Part shown: positions 8,347 through 17,929 of the stretch, piece after piece
Layout of the letters: each line of letters begins with the position of its first letter
Numbering within the stretch: position 1 is the first letter of the stretch
NCBI RefSeq assembly: GCF_001420595.1
Contig: NZ_LJIX01000006.1
Span: 1,181,361-1,245,360 of the forward strand
Direction: 5' to 3'
Length of the DNA: 64,000 bases
From: Cytobacillus solani
GTDB lineage: Bacteria > Bacillota > Bacilli > Bacillales > Cytobacillaceae
Program-made: the position numbers and the translations under genes
The notes under the pieces: generated by a model
The model's input: only the letters and a program-made list of their open reading frames with translations
What the model was told of the DNA's origin: nothing
The model's database searches: none

Positions 8347-9052
8347 ATGACTTATGAAGAAATTATGCAGAAACTTGAAGAATTAGGCTCTGAGCAAACG
8401 AAGCAAATTTATAAAAATCATGGGGTGAGGGAGCCACATTTTGGCGTGAAAATAGGGGATATGAAGAAATTGGTCAAATTTGTAAAAAAGGATCATGAAT
8501 TAGCATTAAAGTTATATGATTCTGATAATCATGATGCAATGTATTTGGCAGGTGTCGGTTAATCCAAAGATTATCTCTAAGGAGACTTTACAGGATTGGG
8601 CAAAGAAAGCCTACTGGTATTTGGCTGCGGAATATACAGTTGCGCAAGTGGCGGCAGAAAGCGACTATGCCCTCGAATTAGCGAGGGAATGGATGAAATC
8701 TGAGGAAGAGATGATAGCGGTTTGTGGCTGGAGTACATATGCTAACTACCTATCCATTACCCCTGATGAAAAATTGGATATACCTGAAATAAGAATGCTG
8801 CTAAATCAAGTGAAAAGTACGATACATAATGAGCGTAATCGGGTCCGATATGTGATGAACGGCTTTGTTATATCTGTCGGCACCTATGTGGCTGAATTAA
8901 AGGAGGAAGCAAAGCAAGTCGCAGAATATATCGGCAAGGTGCATGTTGATGTTGGAAATACCGCTTGTAAGGTCCCACTCGCTTCAGATTATATTAAGAA
9001 AGTAGAAGAGAAGAATAGAATAGGTATGAAGCGGAAAACATGTATTTGTTGA
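8347..9052 (+). pseudogene. DNA alkylation repair (AlkD-like, HEAT-repeat) protein, frameshifted
   Basis: Two frames together spell one DNA-alkylation-repair-family protein. The first runs from ATG 8347 (GAGAGG site at 8332-8337) through HDAMYLAG and stops at 8560-8562. The second continues SVNPKIISKETLQDW to 9052, ending in the characteristic GNTACKVPLASDYIKKVE and basic tail. The break is at 8551-8555, a net gain of one or loss of two bases; AG-L-SVNP would be restored by two bases. Family members excise alkylated bases by wrapping DNA in HEAT-like repeats. All other segments are intact, so the lesion is recent or a sequencing error. No ribosome site supports separate translation of the second part. 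Confidence 0.8.
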
Positions 9053-9169
9053 TATCTCCCTAAGTGAACGTAGTAATAATACACATAAAGAATGGTTAAA
9101 AGTAAACTCCGTGCAATCTTTTTTTCTGTTTTTGGAAAGTTTGTTAGAGGTAGTTCCATGTTATTCCTA

Positions 9170-9593
9170 TTCGAATAGCCGTGGAATTCGGACGAGCACA
9201 GGCGATTTTAAGCAAGCCTAGTCTGAATAGCCCGCGAGTTCGGACAAGTCCAGGTAATTTTGAGCAATGCTTGTCCGAATAGCCGTCCAGTTCGGACAAG
9301 CATAGTTGATTTTCAGCAAACTTTGTCCGAATAATGCTCGAGTTCGGACAAGTCCAGTCGATTTACAGCAATCATAGTCTGAATAGCCCTCAAGTTTCGG
9401 ACAAGCCCAGGTGATTTTGAGCAATCATAGTCCGAATAGCCGTCGGGTTCGGACAAGCCCAGGTGATTTTGAGCAATCATAGTCCGAATAGCCGTCGGGT
9501 TCGGACAAGCCCAGTTGATTTTGAGCAATCCTAGTCCGAACAATGCTCGAGTTCGGACAAGCCCAGTCGATTTTCAGTAAGCCCTATCCGAAT
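9170..9593. repeat. Array A: eight imperfect 52-bp intergenic repeats with hairpin core
   Basis: The TTCGGAC core begins at 9187, 9239, 9291, 9343, 9396, 9448, 9500 and 9552: a 52-bp period with one 53-bp step. Each unit has the inverted repeat GTCCGAA-N11-TTCGGAC, best at 9269-9301 where the stem is a perfect 11 bp, then a 27-bp segment containing GATTTTGAGCAA. The sequence is degenerate between copies, including the stems. The array lies between the frameshifted alkylation-repair gene and the SDR gene. Open frames across it are artefacts of the repeat. Confidence 0.93.
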
Positions 9594-9748
9594 AAAACCA
9601 TCATATATCTAAAAAAATTTACATTATAGGTAATTCTTCTGTCAAATTCATATCACAGCAAATTTCATCTACCGCACATTAAATAATTCCATCCTTTCAA
9701 ATTTAAACAACGAAAAAATGCACATCACCCCTTGCTAAAACAATAAAA

Positions 9749-9786
9749 AAACACATGATATTTCATATAAGAAATATCGTGTGTTT
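9749..9786 (-). terminator. Terminator of the SDR gene (possibly bidirectional)
   Basis: Sixteen-bp stem: AAACACATGATATTTC (9749-9764) with GAAATATCGTGTGTTT (9771-9786), one mismatch/wobble. A-run before and T-run after suit both strands; the SDR gene on the minus strand ends at 9852. Confidence 0.8.
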
Positions 9787-9851
9787 CTCTTTTTCCATTT
9801 AAATAAAGTAACCCGTTATTATAAAAACCGAAATTTAGTTTTAGGATTTTA

Positions 9852-10613
9852 TTAGAATGCTGCTGTCCAGCCGCCGTCAGCGGTAATAACAGTACCATTT
9901 ACGAAGCTTGAATCATCAGAAGCTAAGAAAAGCGCGACTTGTGCGATTTCTTCAGGCTGTCCGATTCTTGGCATTACTCCCTGTACTGCTTTCGTACGCT
10001 CCATGCCGAATTGATTAAAGTTCTGCATCGAAGAAGCGATATTCGTTGCTACACCGCCGGGGGCAATGGCATTACAGCGGATGCCTTTATTTGCATACAT
10101 ATAACCGGTATTTTTCGTAAGACCAATGACTGCATGCTTGGATGCTCCATATGTTGCACCTGCATGAGCTCCATTTAATCCTCCAGTTGAAGCGGTATTA
10201 ATGATCACTCCACTTTCTTTTTCTAAGAAGATTGGGAGTGCTTTACGCATTGCTCTCATAACACCTTTTGTATTTATATCAAAAATTAAGTCCCAGCGCT
10301 CATCAAGGATATCAGCAACTGGTTCAAAACCATCCATTATCCCAGCATTATTTACTAAAATATCCAATGTTCCGTATTCGCTAACAGCTGTGTCAATCAT
10401 ATGATCAATGTCCACTTGTTTTGCCACATTGACTTGAACTGCCTTGGCAGTTCCGCCTTTTTCTGTAATCCCTTTAACGACTGCTTCAGCACCTTCCAGA
10501 TTAAGGTCGGAAACGATTACTTTTGCCCCTTCACTCGCATATAATTCTGCAATGGCTTTTCCCATACCTGAAGCTGCACCTGTTACGATTGCTACTTTGT
10601 CTTTTAATTTCAT
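9852..10613 (-). CDS. SDR family NAD(P)-dependent oxidoreductase
   Basis: Classical short-chain dehydrogenase of about 253 aa: cofactor loop VTGAASGMGKAIA near the N-terminus, NNAG motif, catalytic serine in INTASTGG, YGASKHAVIG with the Tyr-x3-Lys pair, APGGVATNI after it, and a C-terminal substrate loop. The frame opens at 10628, but the GGAGGG site falls at 10621-10626, so the ATG at 10613 (MKLKDKVA) is the start. It diverges from a TetR-type regulator with an operator-like palindrome close upstream, so repression by that regulator is likely. The substrate is unknown; glucose-1-dehydrogenase-like and 3-oxoacyl-reductase-like enzymes look similar. Confidence 0.9.
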   Translation of the reverse strand: MKLKDKVAIVTGAASGMGKAIAELYASEGAKVIVSDLNLEGAEAVVKGITEKGGTAKAVQVNVAKQVDIDHMIDTAVSEYGTLDILVNNAGIMDGFEPVADILDERWDLIFDINTKGVMRAMRKALPIFLEKESGVIINTASTGGLNGAHAGATYGASKHAVIGLTKNTGYMYANKGIRCNAIAPGGVATNIASSMQNFNQFGMERTKAVQGVMPRIGQPEEIAQVALFLASDDSSFVNGTVITADGGWTAAF

Positions 10614-10645
10614 CCCATATCCCTCCACTATTTCAAATAATATAT

Positions 10646-10663
10646 ATTGAACATGTGTGCAAT
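10646..10663. promoter_or_regulatory. Operator-like palindrome in the SDR-TetR intergenic region
   Basis: ATTGAACATGTGTGCAAT fits ATTGnACAnnTGTnCAAT, an imperfect 18-bp dyad. A related half site TGTTCAAT recurs at 10747-10754, just before the regulator start. Spacing and dyad form suit a TetR-type dimer. Confidence 0.5.
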
Positions 10664-10768
10664 AAAAATTATACTAGAGAAGGTTAAGCAGTACAATCGA
10701 CAGAAAATCTGAGTAGTGTTGAGTAATAGACGCTTATTTCAATTAGTGTTCAATATGGGGTGAAAAAA

Positions 10769-11347
10769 TTGAAGCAGGACCTTCGAATAATTAAGACTAA
10801 AGATAGTTTACGCCATGCGTTATTGGCATTATTGAAACAGAAACCATTAGAAACGATCACAATCGCTGAATTGTGCCGGGAAGCTACGATTAACCGCGGA
10901 ACGTTTTATTTGCACTATAAAGAGGTCCATGAAGTGTTTCGTGAATACTTAGAGGTTATTGTCGAAGATTTAAAGCAATCTTACGAAGAACCTTATTATA
11001 AAACGAATTATCATATCCAGAATCTTGAAGCAGATATGATTAAAATATTTCATCATGTGAAGAAATATAAAGACTTTTATCAAATAATATTTGATGAGCG
11101 CATTCCGATGATGTATTATTATCTTCTATTTGATACGGTCCGTTCATTTATGAAGGAATCGATAGAAGAACATTTCGAATTAGATCACAGCATCCAGCTA
11201 GATTATCTCATTAGTTATCAGACCAATGCGATCCTTGGCATCTTAATTGAATGGCACCGTCATGGATACGAAACATCGATCCAAGAGCTGAATCAGCACC
11301 TTATCACCATCTTGTCGATCAATAGCCCCGTCCGTAAAATGCAGTAA
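10769..11347 (+). CDS. TetR/AcrR family transcriptional regulator
   Basis: Regulator of about 192 aa. The N-terminal helix-turn-helix is visible in ITIAELCREATINRGTFYLHYKEV; the rest is helical, as in TetR ligand domains of the TetR_C_8-like group. Start choice: GTG at 10760 has no ribosome site, while TTG at 10769 is preceded by GGGGTG with a 6-nt spacer, so 10769 is preferred. It is divergent from the SDR gene and shares its intergenic operator candidates, the usual layout for a self-regulating local repressor. The inducer is unknown. Confidence 0.85.
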   Translation: MKQDLRIIKTKDSLRHALLALLKQKPLETITIAELCREATINRGTFYLHYKEVHEVFREYLEVIVEDLKQSYEEPYYKTNYHIQNLEADMIKIFHHVKKYKDFYQIIFDERIPMMYYYLLFDTVRSFMKESIEEHFELDHSIQLDYLISYQTNAILGILIEWHRHGYETSIQELNQHLITILSINSPVRKMQ

Positions 11348-11373
11348 ACCACTTTTATATATTGGAGGATCAT

Positions 11374-12633
11374 ATGGAGTTTATTAGTGAATGGCTGTCA
11401 GAATATGATTTGAATCCTACGGTAGTTAAGTATCTTTCAACTATTATTATGATTCTTTTTATCGCGATTATCTGTATTGCCGCGAATTTTATCACAAAAA
11501 AGATCGTCATTAGAATCATCACGCACATCGTAAGAAATAACAAATACCAATGGGACAATATCCTTTTGGATCGAAAGGTTTTTCATAAATTATCCCATAT
11601 TGTTCCAGCGATGATTATTTACTACTTTTCTTCTACCTTTCAGTACTTTCAGCATTTGATAGAAAAGGGTGCAATTACGTATTTAATCATTGTGGGACTA
11701 ATGATTATGAATAGCTTATTAAATGCGATTACTGATATTTATCAAACCTATGAAATATCTAAGACAAGACCGATAAAGGGATATATTCAGGTTGTTAAAA
11801 TTATCGTCATTACACTTGGGATTATTGTGATTATTGCGAACATGCTGGGGGAAAGTCCGATTATCCTTTTAAGTGGGATTGGGGCTCTCTCAGCTGTACT
11901 CATGCTAGTTTTTAAAGATTCGTTATTAGGTCTTGTTGCTGGGATCCAGCTGTCATCTAATGATATGGTACGGGTTGGGGACTGGATTCAAATGCCGAAA
12001 TATGGAGCAGATGGCGATGTGATTGATATTTCCTTAAATACCGTACAGGTGCAAAATTGGGATAAGACGATTACGATGATTCCAAGCTATGCTTTAATCT
12101 CTGATTCTTTTATCAATTGGAGGGGGATGCAAACCTCTGGTGGACGCAGAATTAAGCGCTCTTTATTTATCGACAAAAATAGTATTGCATTTTGTACTGA
12201 CGAGATGATTGAAAAGTTTAAAAGCATCCACTATCTTTCGGACTATATGATCAATAGAGAACATGAAATTGTTGAGCACAATACGAAGAACGGAATTAAC
12301 CGAAGCAATCCAGTGAATGGAAGGGCTCTTACGAATATAGGTGTTTTTCGCGTGTATATTAACCATTACCTGCAAAAACATTCGGGGATCAATCAAGACA
12401 TGACTTTAATGGTTAGACAGCTTGCTCCAACAGAACACGGGCTGCCATTAGAAATATATGCTTTTTCAAATGATGTCAGATGGGCAATATACGAATCCGT
12501 TCAGGCTGATATCTTCGATCATCTCTTTGCAGTTGCACCAGAATTTGGGCTTCGTTTATTCCAGAATCCATCTGGGAATGATTTAAGAACAATGATGGAT
12601 GAACCAAGACGGGATGGAGAAAGAGCACATTGA
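11374..12633 (+). CDS. Mechanosensitive ion channel family protein (MscS-like)
   Basis: Membrane protein of about 419 aa. N-terminal membrane segments occur near residues 15-40, 75-95, 100-120 and 145-165. They are followed by the pore-lining helix region with LLSGIGALSAVLMLVFKDSLLG and the beta-domain VRVGDWIQMP and NWDKTITMIPSYALISD typical of MscS. The long C-terminal extension resembles the YbdG/YnaI-type larger MscS homologues. The ATG at 11374 has a GGAGG site; an upstream in-frame TTG at 11362 overlaps that site and is rejected. Role by family is release of solutes on hypo-osmotic shock. It begins 27 nt after the TetR gene, so co-transcription is possible. Confidence 0.9.
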   Translation: MEFISEWLSEYDLNPTVVKYLSTIIMILFIAIICIAANFITKKIVIRIITHIVRNNKYQWDNILLDRKVFHKLSHIVPAMIIYYFSSTFQYFQHLIEKGAITYLIIVGLMIMNSLLNAITDIYQTYEISKTRPIKGYIQVVKIIVITLGIIVIIANMLGESPIILLSGIGALSAVLMLVFKDSLLGLVAGIQLSSNDMVRVGDWIQMPKYGADGDVIDISLNTVQVQNWDKTITMIPSYALISDSFINWRGMQTSGGRRIKRSLFIDKNSIAFCTDEMIEKFKSIHYLSDYMINREHEIVEHNTKNGINRSNPVNGRALTNIGVFRVYINHYLQKHSGINQDMTLMVRQLAPTEHGLPLEIYAFSNDVRWAIYESVQADIFDHLFAVAPEFGLRLFQNPSGNDLRTMMDEPRRDGERAH

Positions 12634-12655
12634 AAAAATGATTTAAAATCGTAAA

Positions 12656-12693
12656 AACACTCATGGATCTTGTATTTGTGGGTGTTCTTTTTG
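12656..12693 (+). terminator. Rho-independent terminator after the MscS gene
   Basis: Stem AACACTC (12656-12662) with GGGTGTT (12680-12686), one G-U pair, then CTTTTTG. Confidence 0.65.
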
Positions 12694-12819
12694 TTTGTGA
12701 AAAGATCAGAAATGTTCATGAAAAATACGAAATCCCTACTTGGTATTAAAGTTGGTAAAATATCAAGTATTACTATTTTTTTGTCTGAACAGTATAATCA
12801 GGAATGGGAGATGAGACAA

Positions 12820-13983
12820 ATGAATAAAAAAGACATTGCTAACGTCCGAAAACAATTTAAATTAAACAATCGATATATGAATATTCGAGAAATATTTAAT
12901 GTGTATATAAAGAAAGAATCAGGAGAGATTTACCATCAAGTCAGCCAGCCGTTTCAAATGCTGGAGCAGGAAGCGCAGGAATTATTTTTAACCAACTTTA
13001 AAAAGGTTTTGACAGGGAGTCTTGACGCGAAGCTGTTTGAATTGAAATTTAGAAGAGATGTGGAAGATAGTACGCAAATGATTCTCTACAATGGATTGCG
13101 GGCAGATTCGGAAGAATGGATGGAAAGTATGCTGAGAATCGTCCAGAAAATGTTTGCTCATGCTGTTTATGAATTTGACACAGTCGTCACGTTTATTCGG
13201 GGAGAATATCAAAAGGCGACAAGAAAACGTGATCTGGAATCCGAAGAAGGCGGAGATGATGAGGTATATTCCAATGAATTTACCCTCTGCTCGCTCAATA
13301 AAACTGATCAGCCGAAAAAAGCACTGCTGTTTGATTATATCGAGAAGGAATTTAAATCAAATAACGCAGTCGACCCGATTATCAATTTGACTGCTCCGTT
13401 AACAGGCTTTATGTTTCCTGCCTTTAATGATAATGCGGCTGACGTCAATCATATTCTCTATTATGGCGGAAAAGCGAATCAGCCAGATACGATGTTTATC
13501 GAAGAAGTCCTCCATTGTGAAGACATTATCACAGCAATAGAAGAGAAGGATAGCTTTGAACAAATTGTAAAACTGGTAGCAGGGGAAGAAGTCGCTACCA
13601 ATGTCATTTCTAATGTGTATGAAGAGATTGATAAGATGGTACAGGAGAGTATAGAAAATGAAGAAAGTGAACCTCCTAAACTCGATTCTCGTGACATTGA
13701 ACGCATCTTAGAGGTAAGCGGTGTGGAAGATGTCGATACCGCCAAAGTTGAACATGCCTTCAAAAGTGTCGTCTATGATGTCAATCATGAAATCAAAGCG
13801 AGCAGTGTTATCCCGAAATCAATTAAGATCAACACAAAGATTGCCGACGTATCCATCCACCCGAAAGAACTGAAAAATGTAAAATACATTACCTATGAAG
13901 GAAAAAGATGTCTGCTATTAGAAGTGGATGAAGATGTTGTCGTTGAAGGCTTCCGCTTGCCCAACATGTCTAATCATCAATAA
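12820..13983 (+). CDS. DUF4317 domain-containing protein
   Basis: Soluble, acidic protein of 387 aa matching the DUF4317 family of Firmicutes, which starts MNKKDIANVRKQFKLNN and spans the whole protein. No signal peptide, membrane segment or catalytic motif is visible. The frame is open from 12670, but the ATG at 12820 has a GGGAGATGAG site and fits the family N-terminus. It lies alone between two terminators. Function is unknown for the family. Confidence 0.8.
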   Translation: MNKKDIANVRKQFKLNNRYMNIREIFNVYIKKESGEIYHQVSQPFQMLEQEAQELFLTNFKKVLTGSLDAKLFELKFRRDVEDSTQMILYNGLRADSEEWMESMLRIVQKMFAHAVYEFDTVVTFIRGEYQKATRKRDLESEEGGDDEVYSNEFTLCSLNKTDQPKKALLFDYIEKEFKSNNAVDPIINLTAPLTGFMFPAFNDNAADVNHILYYGGKANQPDTMFIEEVLHCEDIITAIEEKDSFEQIVKLVAGEEVATNVISNVYEEIDKMVQESIENEESEPPKLDSRDIERILEVSGVEDVDTAKVEHAFKSVVYDVNHEIKASSVIPKSIKINTKIADVSIHPKELKNVKYITYEGKRCLLLEVDEDVVVEGFRLPNMSNHQ

Positions 13984-13993
13984 AATGGAAAAA

Positions 13994-14029
13994 GAGATAG
14001 CCATTCACTGAAATGGCTATCTCCTTTTC
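13994..14029 (+). terminator. Rho-independent terminator after the DUF4317 gene
   Basis: Perfect 12-bp stem GAGATAGCCATT (13994-14005) and AATGGCTATCTC (14012-14023) followed by CTTTTCTT. Confidence 0.88.
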
Positions 14030-14190
14030 TTGTATCAGTCTGATTTAAAGAACAAATCTAGTATTAACCCCCGCATTGAAATGACCCAGACCGATATTAG
14101 CTTGCCGATGCTAATGATTGTTTTTACGAAACCAATTTTTCCTTTTATCGGTAAAAACGGGCTCTAACTTTAGTTTGTGTGACCGTTTAT

Positions 14191-14440
14191 TCCAATAAAT
14201 GTAACATCTGGTCTATATTAATCATATGTGAATCTGAAATTTCCAATAAATGTAATATTTGGTCTCTAAAAGTCATATAGGAACCCGATTTTTCCAATAA
14301 ATGTAACATCTGATCTCTATTAATCATATATGAACCCGTTCATTCTAATAAATGTAATATCCAGTCTCTATTAATCACATACGAACCCGAAATTACCAAC
14401 AAATGTAACATCCGGTCTCTATAAGTTTTCAATAAATATT
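14191..14440. repeat. Array B: five imperfect 51-bp intergenic repeats
   Basis: Units start at 14191, 14242, 14293, 14344 and 14395, an exact 51-bp period. Consensus features are TCCAATAAATGTAACATC, then a GGTCTCTATTAATCATAT stretch and GAACCCGA. No strong hairpin core is visible. The array fills most of the gap between the DUF4317 terminator and yitT. About 150 bp before it (14040-14190) hold nothing I recognise. Confidence 0.9.
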
Positions 14441-14509
14441 TTAATGTTTTTTCACCTGATTGTATGTTAAAATGCCAAGGTTATATATTAAAGAAAGGAA
14501 ACGGAATAA

Positions 14510-15370
14510 ATGAATAAACAAACAACTCAGACGAAGTTACTGAAGGAATACATTTTTATTGTTATTGGTTCGATTTTAGTTGGTTTATCTTATAATATAT
14601 TTCTATTGCCAGCGAGACTTGCGGCGGGTGGTGTGTCAGGAATTAGTACAATTCTGTATGAGCTTTATCAGTTTAATCCCGCTTACGTTCAATGGTTGAT
14701 TAATATTCCGCTGTTTTTTGCTGGACTCATCCTCCTTGGGAAGGATTTTAGCATTAAAACATTAGTAGGGACCTTTTTTGTTCCGTTTACGATATGGGTT
14801 AGTGCCGATATTCCTTTTACCATTGATAATCCGCTTCTAGCTGCGATTTATGGAGGAATCCTCTTAGGGGTTGGACTTGGAATTGTTTATCGTGGAAAAG
14901 GCTCTACAGGAGGCCTGGCAACGGTCGCACAGATTGTTAAAAAGTATACGGGATTCTCCAGCGGCTATTCCCAATTAATTGTTGATGGATTTGTTGTCGT
15001 AGCTTCTGCATTGGTGTTTAATTTAGAACTAGCTTTATATGCAATGATGGCGATTTATGTGACTAGCAAAGTGATTGACTTTGTGCAGCTGCAAACCTCT
15101 CCGTCAAAGCTTGTGCTTATTATTACTGAGCAGGAAGAGCAGATCCAAACGATTATTAAAGATGAAATTGATCGGGGACTAACGAAGATACGCTCGATTG
15201 GAGGCTTCTCCAATAAGGAAAAAACACTGATCCTTTGTGTGGTTGAGCAGGAGGAAGCGATTTATTTAAAAAAGGTGCTGCAGGAGCAAGAGCCTACCTC
15301 ATTTGTTGTCTTTCTTAACGCTTCCGAAATTCTTGGACGAGGGTTTTCCTTATCAAAAAGTAATGGGTAA
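14510..15370 (+). CDS. YitT family membrane protein (DUF161 plus DUF2179)
   Basis: Protein of 286 aa with five or six hydrophobic segments in residues 1-200 (for example YIFIVIGSILVGLSYNIFLL and the ARLAAGGVSGISTILY signature of YitT/DUF161) and a C-terminal soluble DUF2179 domain (residues about 200-280, LVLIITEQEEQIQTIIKDE, LILCVVEQEE). A GAAAGGAAA site precedes the ATG. Family members are abundant in bacilli; transport function is suspected but not established. It ends in a terminator shared with the convergent EamA gene. Confidence 0.9.
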   Translation: MNKQTTQTKLLKEYIFIVIGSILVGLSYNIFLLPARLAAGGVSGISTILYELYQFNPAYVQWLINIPLFFAGLILLGKDFSIKTLVGTFFVPFTIWVSADIPFTIDNPLLAAIYGGILLGVGLGIVYRGKGSTGGLATVAQIVKKYTGFSSGYSQLIVDGFVVVASALVFNLELALYAMMAIYVTSKVIDFVQLQTSPSKLVLIITEQEEQIQTIIKDEIDRGLTKIRSIGGFSNKEKTLILCVVEQEEAIYLKKVLQEQEPTSFVVFLNASEILGRGFSLSKSNG

Positions 15371-15383
15371 TTTCGAGTATAAA

Positions 15384-15412
15384 AAAGCTGACACTCATTG
15401 TGTCAGCTTTTA
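15384..15412. terminator. Bidirectional terminator between yitT-like and eamA-like genes
   Basis: Perfect 11-bp stem AAAGCTGACAC (15384-15394) and GTGTCAGCTTT (15400-15410), A-run on the left and T-run on the right, between convergent genes. Confidence 0.88.
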
Positions 15413-15417
15413 TCATG

Positions 15418-16344
15418 TTATGAAACTCTTTCTCTCGCAACAGTCTCCAATTCCTTCTCCGGCAAACTCAAAGCAACAACTGCTGCGACAATAAGCGCCC
15501 CGCCAATCAGCTGGTAGCCGCCAAATGATTCGTTTAGCCAAGTGATAGAAACGATAACGGCAACAAGCGGCTCGATGCTTGATAGAAGGCTTGTCTCCAT
15601 AGGACTTAAATGCTTTAAACTCCCGATATAAAGTACAAATGAAAGAGTTCCACTGAGTATGGCCAGAAATAGCATAGTGGAGGTTTCGAATGTTAGTGTA
15701 TTGGCAATGGCCTGGAAGCTAAATGGCCGATTAAATAAAAGTAAAGCAATGCCCGCAAGCAGCATCCCCCAGCCAACAATGAGTGGCGATCCCCATTTTT
15801 TTATTAATGAAGCAGGCTGAAGCGTATAAAAAGTGAATCCAATCGCAGTCAGTAAGCCAAAGATGACGGCGATCTTTGTTAGAATAATATTTTCGATCGA
15901 TCCGTTTGTAATAAGAAAAAAGATTCCTGAAAGCGCAATAATGATTGAGATCAATTGAATTAAAGATGGGAGCTTCTTATATTGGACAGCAACGTAGACG
16001 GTAATCAGCACTGGACCAAGAAATTGAAACAAGGTAGCAGTAACCGCATTGCTTATTCTTACTGTTTCAATAAAGGCATATTGCGCGCCTAACATCCCGA
16101 TGATTGCGAAAATGACTAACTGTATCCATTGGTGTGGTTCCTTCCAAATAGCGAAAATGCTTTGTTTTCTAATAGATAAAACAGCTAATATGAGGATTCC
16201 TGCTAGCAGAAGTCTAATAATTAAAAAGTCTATAGATGTAATCGTTGTTTGCTGAAAAAGCCATTGAATGATCGGACCAGAAATTCCCCATAATGCTGCT
16301 CCAATTATGATCATTATTAATCCAAGACGGCGTGATGTTTTCAT
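15418..16344 (-). CDS. DMT superfamily transporter, EamA domain
   Basis: Membrane protein of 308 aa with ten hydrophobic segments arranged as two EamA repeats (residues about 8-140 and 155-295); LIMIIIGAALWGISGPIIQWLF and SLLSSIEPLVAVIVSITWLNE are typical. The family exports or imports metabolites such as amino acids or vitamers. The gene diverges from a MocR-type regulator, a common pairing in which the regulator controls an EamA exporter. The substrate is unknown. Confidence 0.9.
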   Translation of the reverse strand: MKTSRRLGLIMIIIGAALWGISGPIIQWLFQQTTITSIDFLIIRLLLAGILILAVLSIRKQSIFAIWKEPHQWIQLVIFAIIGMLGAQYAFIETVRISNAVTATLFQFLGPVLITVYVAVQYKKLPSLIQLISIIIALSGIFFLITNGSIENIILTKIAVIFGLLTAIGFTFYTLQPASLIKKWGSPLIVGWGMLLAGIALLLFNRPFSFQAIANTLTFETSTMLFLAILSGTLSFVLYIGSLKHLSPMETSLLSSIEPLVAVIVSITWLNESFGGYQLIGGALIVAAVVALSLPEKELETVARERVS

Positions 16345-16473
16345 GATGCCTACCTCCTAAATACTCGATTGCATGAATGTTATGATTGAAAATGCTAAGC
16401 ATAGAGGTATTATATAGAATAACTGATACTACATTAAGGATCAGATTTTAAAAGTTAGAAGGGGTCAGTTTTG

Positions 16474-17862
16474 ATGCTAGAGATCACACCAAAGCTTGAT
16501 AATCAAAGTGAGAAGCCGTTATATGTTCAGCTTTACGATTATATAAAACAAGAAATTAAAATGGGCAACTTAACTCCGGATATAAAGCTTCCATCAAAAA
16601 GAAGACTTGCCGCACATTTATCGCTAAGTCAGAACACAATTGAAGCCGCCTATGAGCAGCTAATAGCTGAGGGTTATTTACTATCCATTCCGCGGAAGGG
16701 CTACTATGTATGCGAGCTGGATCAGAATTTAGCGGATAGCAATGGTCAGCAGTCAGCCAATTTTATAAAGGAAAAACCATATCAAGATCCAAAATTTTTA
16801 TATGATTTTACCCAAATTGGTGTAGATGCACGTTCTTTCCCATTTGGAGTATTTCGCAAATTAACGAATGATATATTGCGCTCGGAGAACGACCGTTTGT
16901 TAAAGCTTGGCCATCCACAGGGTGACTATGATTTTCGGAAAGCCATTGCAAAGTATCTGTATGAATCACGCGGGGTTTGCTGTTCGCCAAGTCAAATGAT
17001 TATCGGCGCGGGTACACAATATTTAATTCGCTTGTTGTTTCAGCTGCTTCAAGAGGGAATATTTGCTGTTGAAGATCCTGGCTATCACCGCAGACATGTC
17101 GCTTTTGAAAAATGGGAACGGGTGAAGATGATTCCATTAGACCAAGAGGGGATGATGGTTTCACGTCTTGAAGAAAGTGGAGCGAATATAGCGTTTGTTA
17201 CACCATCACATCAATTTCCATGCGGAATGATTATGCCGATCTCAAGAAGGATGCAGCTGTTGCATTGGGCCAATATGGGAGAGGGCCGATACATTATTGA
17301 AGACGATTATGATAGTGAATTTCGCTATTCTGGTAAGCCTATTCCTGCTTTACAAGGCTTGGATACGAATGAAAAAGTGGTTTATATGGGCACCTTTTCA
17401 AAGGCATTACTGCCATCCCTTCGAGTAAGCTATATGGTTCTCCCCAAACCGCTTATTGAAATATATCAAAATGAATATTTTTTCTATGCACAAACAGTAT
17501 CGCGAATGGATCAAGATCTTCTTAGAAGGTTTTTAGAAGAGGGGCATTGGGAGAAGCAAATAAGCAAAATGAGAGTGATCTATCATAAAAAGAGAGATAT
17601 TCTTGTGACAGAAATTATGAAACAGTTTCCTGATTCAGCTGAGATTATTGGCCAGGACTCCGGTCTGCATGTGTTAGTACGTGTCAATAATGGCATGACA
17701 GAGCAAGAACTAATCGACCAAGCAGGCCGCTTTCATAGTAAGGTTTATCCACTATCCGCCTATGGAAGCCATGATAATAAAACCGTTTTACTTGGTTATG
17801 CGTCTTTATCGGAAGCAGAAATACACGATGCAGTTAAAATGCTGGCGGAGGCTTGGTTTTAA
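16474..17862 (+). CDS. MocR-type regulator: GntR HTH fused to aminotransferase domain
   Basis: Protein of 462 aa. The GntR winged helix spans residues about 12-80 (PLYVQLYDYIKQEI, LPSKRRLAAHLSLSQNTI) and a fold-type I PLP aminotransferase-like domain spans about 110-460, with the Schiff-base lysine in GTFSKALLPSLR and the PLP aspartate region EDDYDSEFRY. This is the GabR/PdxR architecture, which senses amino acids or PLP. ATG at 16474 is preferred to TTG 16471, with AAGGGG at 16459-16464. Divergent from the EamA exporter, which it probably regulates. Confidence 0.92.
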   Translation: MLEITPKLDNQSEKPLYVQLYDYIKQEIKMGNLTPDIKLPSKRRLAAHLSLSQNTIEAAYEQLIAEGYLLSIPRKGYYVCELDQNLADSNGQQSANFIKEKPYQDPKFLYDFTQIGVDARSFPFGVFRKLTNDILRSENDRLLKLGHPQGDYDFRKAIAKYLYESRGVCCSPSQMIIGAGTQYLIRLLFQLLQEGIFAVEDPGYHRRHVAFEKWERVKMIPLDQEGMMVSRLEESGANIAFVTPSHQFPCGMIMPISRRMQLLHWANMGEGRYIIEDDYDSEFRYSGKPIPALQGLDTNEKVVYMGTFSKALLPSLRVSYMVLPKPLIEIYQNEYFFYAQTVSRMDQDLLRRFLEEGHWEKQISKMRVIYHKKRDILVTEIMKQFPDSAEIIGQDSGLHVLVRVNNGMTEQELIDQAGRFHSKVYPLSAYGSHDNKTVLLGYASLSEAEIHDAVKMLAEAWF

Positions 17863-17879
17863 TTGATAGCATAGACTAA

Positions 17880-17917
17880 AAAAGGTTCTAGAATGATCAC
17901 CCTAGAACCTTTTCCGA
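17880..17917. terminator. Bidirectional terminator between the MocR gene and the phn operon
   Basis: Perfect 12-bp stem AAAAGGTTCTAG (17880-17891) and CTAGAACCTTTT (17902-17913) between convergent transcripts. Confidence 0.9.
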
Positions 17918-17929
17918 ATTAAATTCAAC

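Noticed and set aside
9218-9543. Minus-strand open frames with repeated peptide units in array A
   Set aside because: They are produced by the 52-bp repeat, lack ribosome sites and start inside repeat units.
9170-9593. Array A, and likewise C and D, as CRISPR arrays
   Set aside because: Units are 52 bp with degenerate sequence throughout, no constant repeat separated by unique spacers, an internal dyad in every unit, and no cas genes anywhere in the window.
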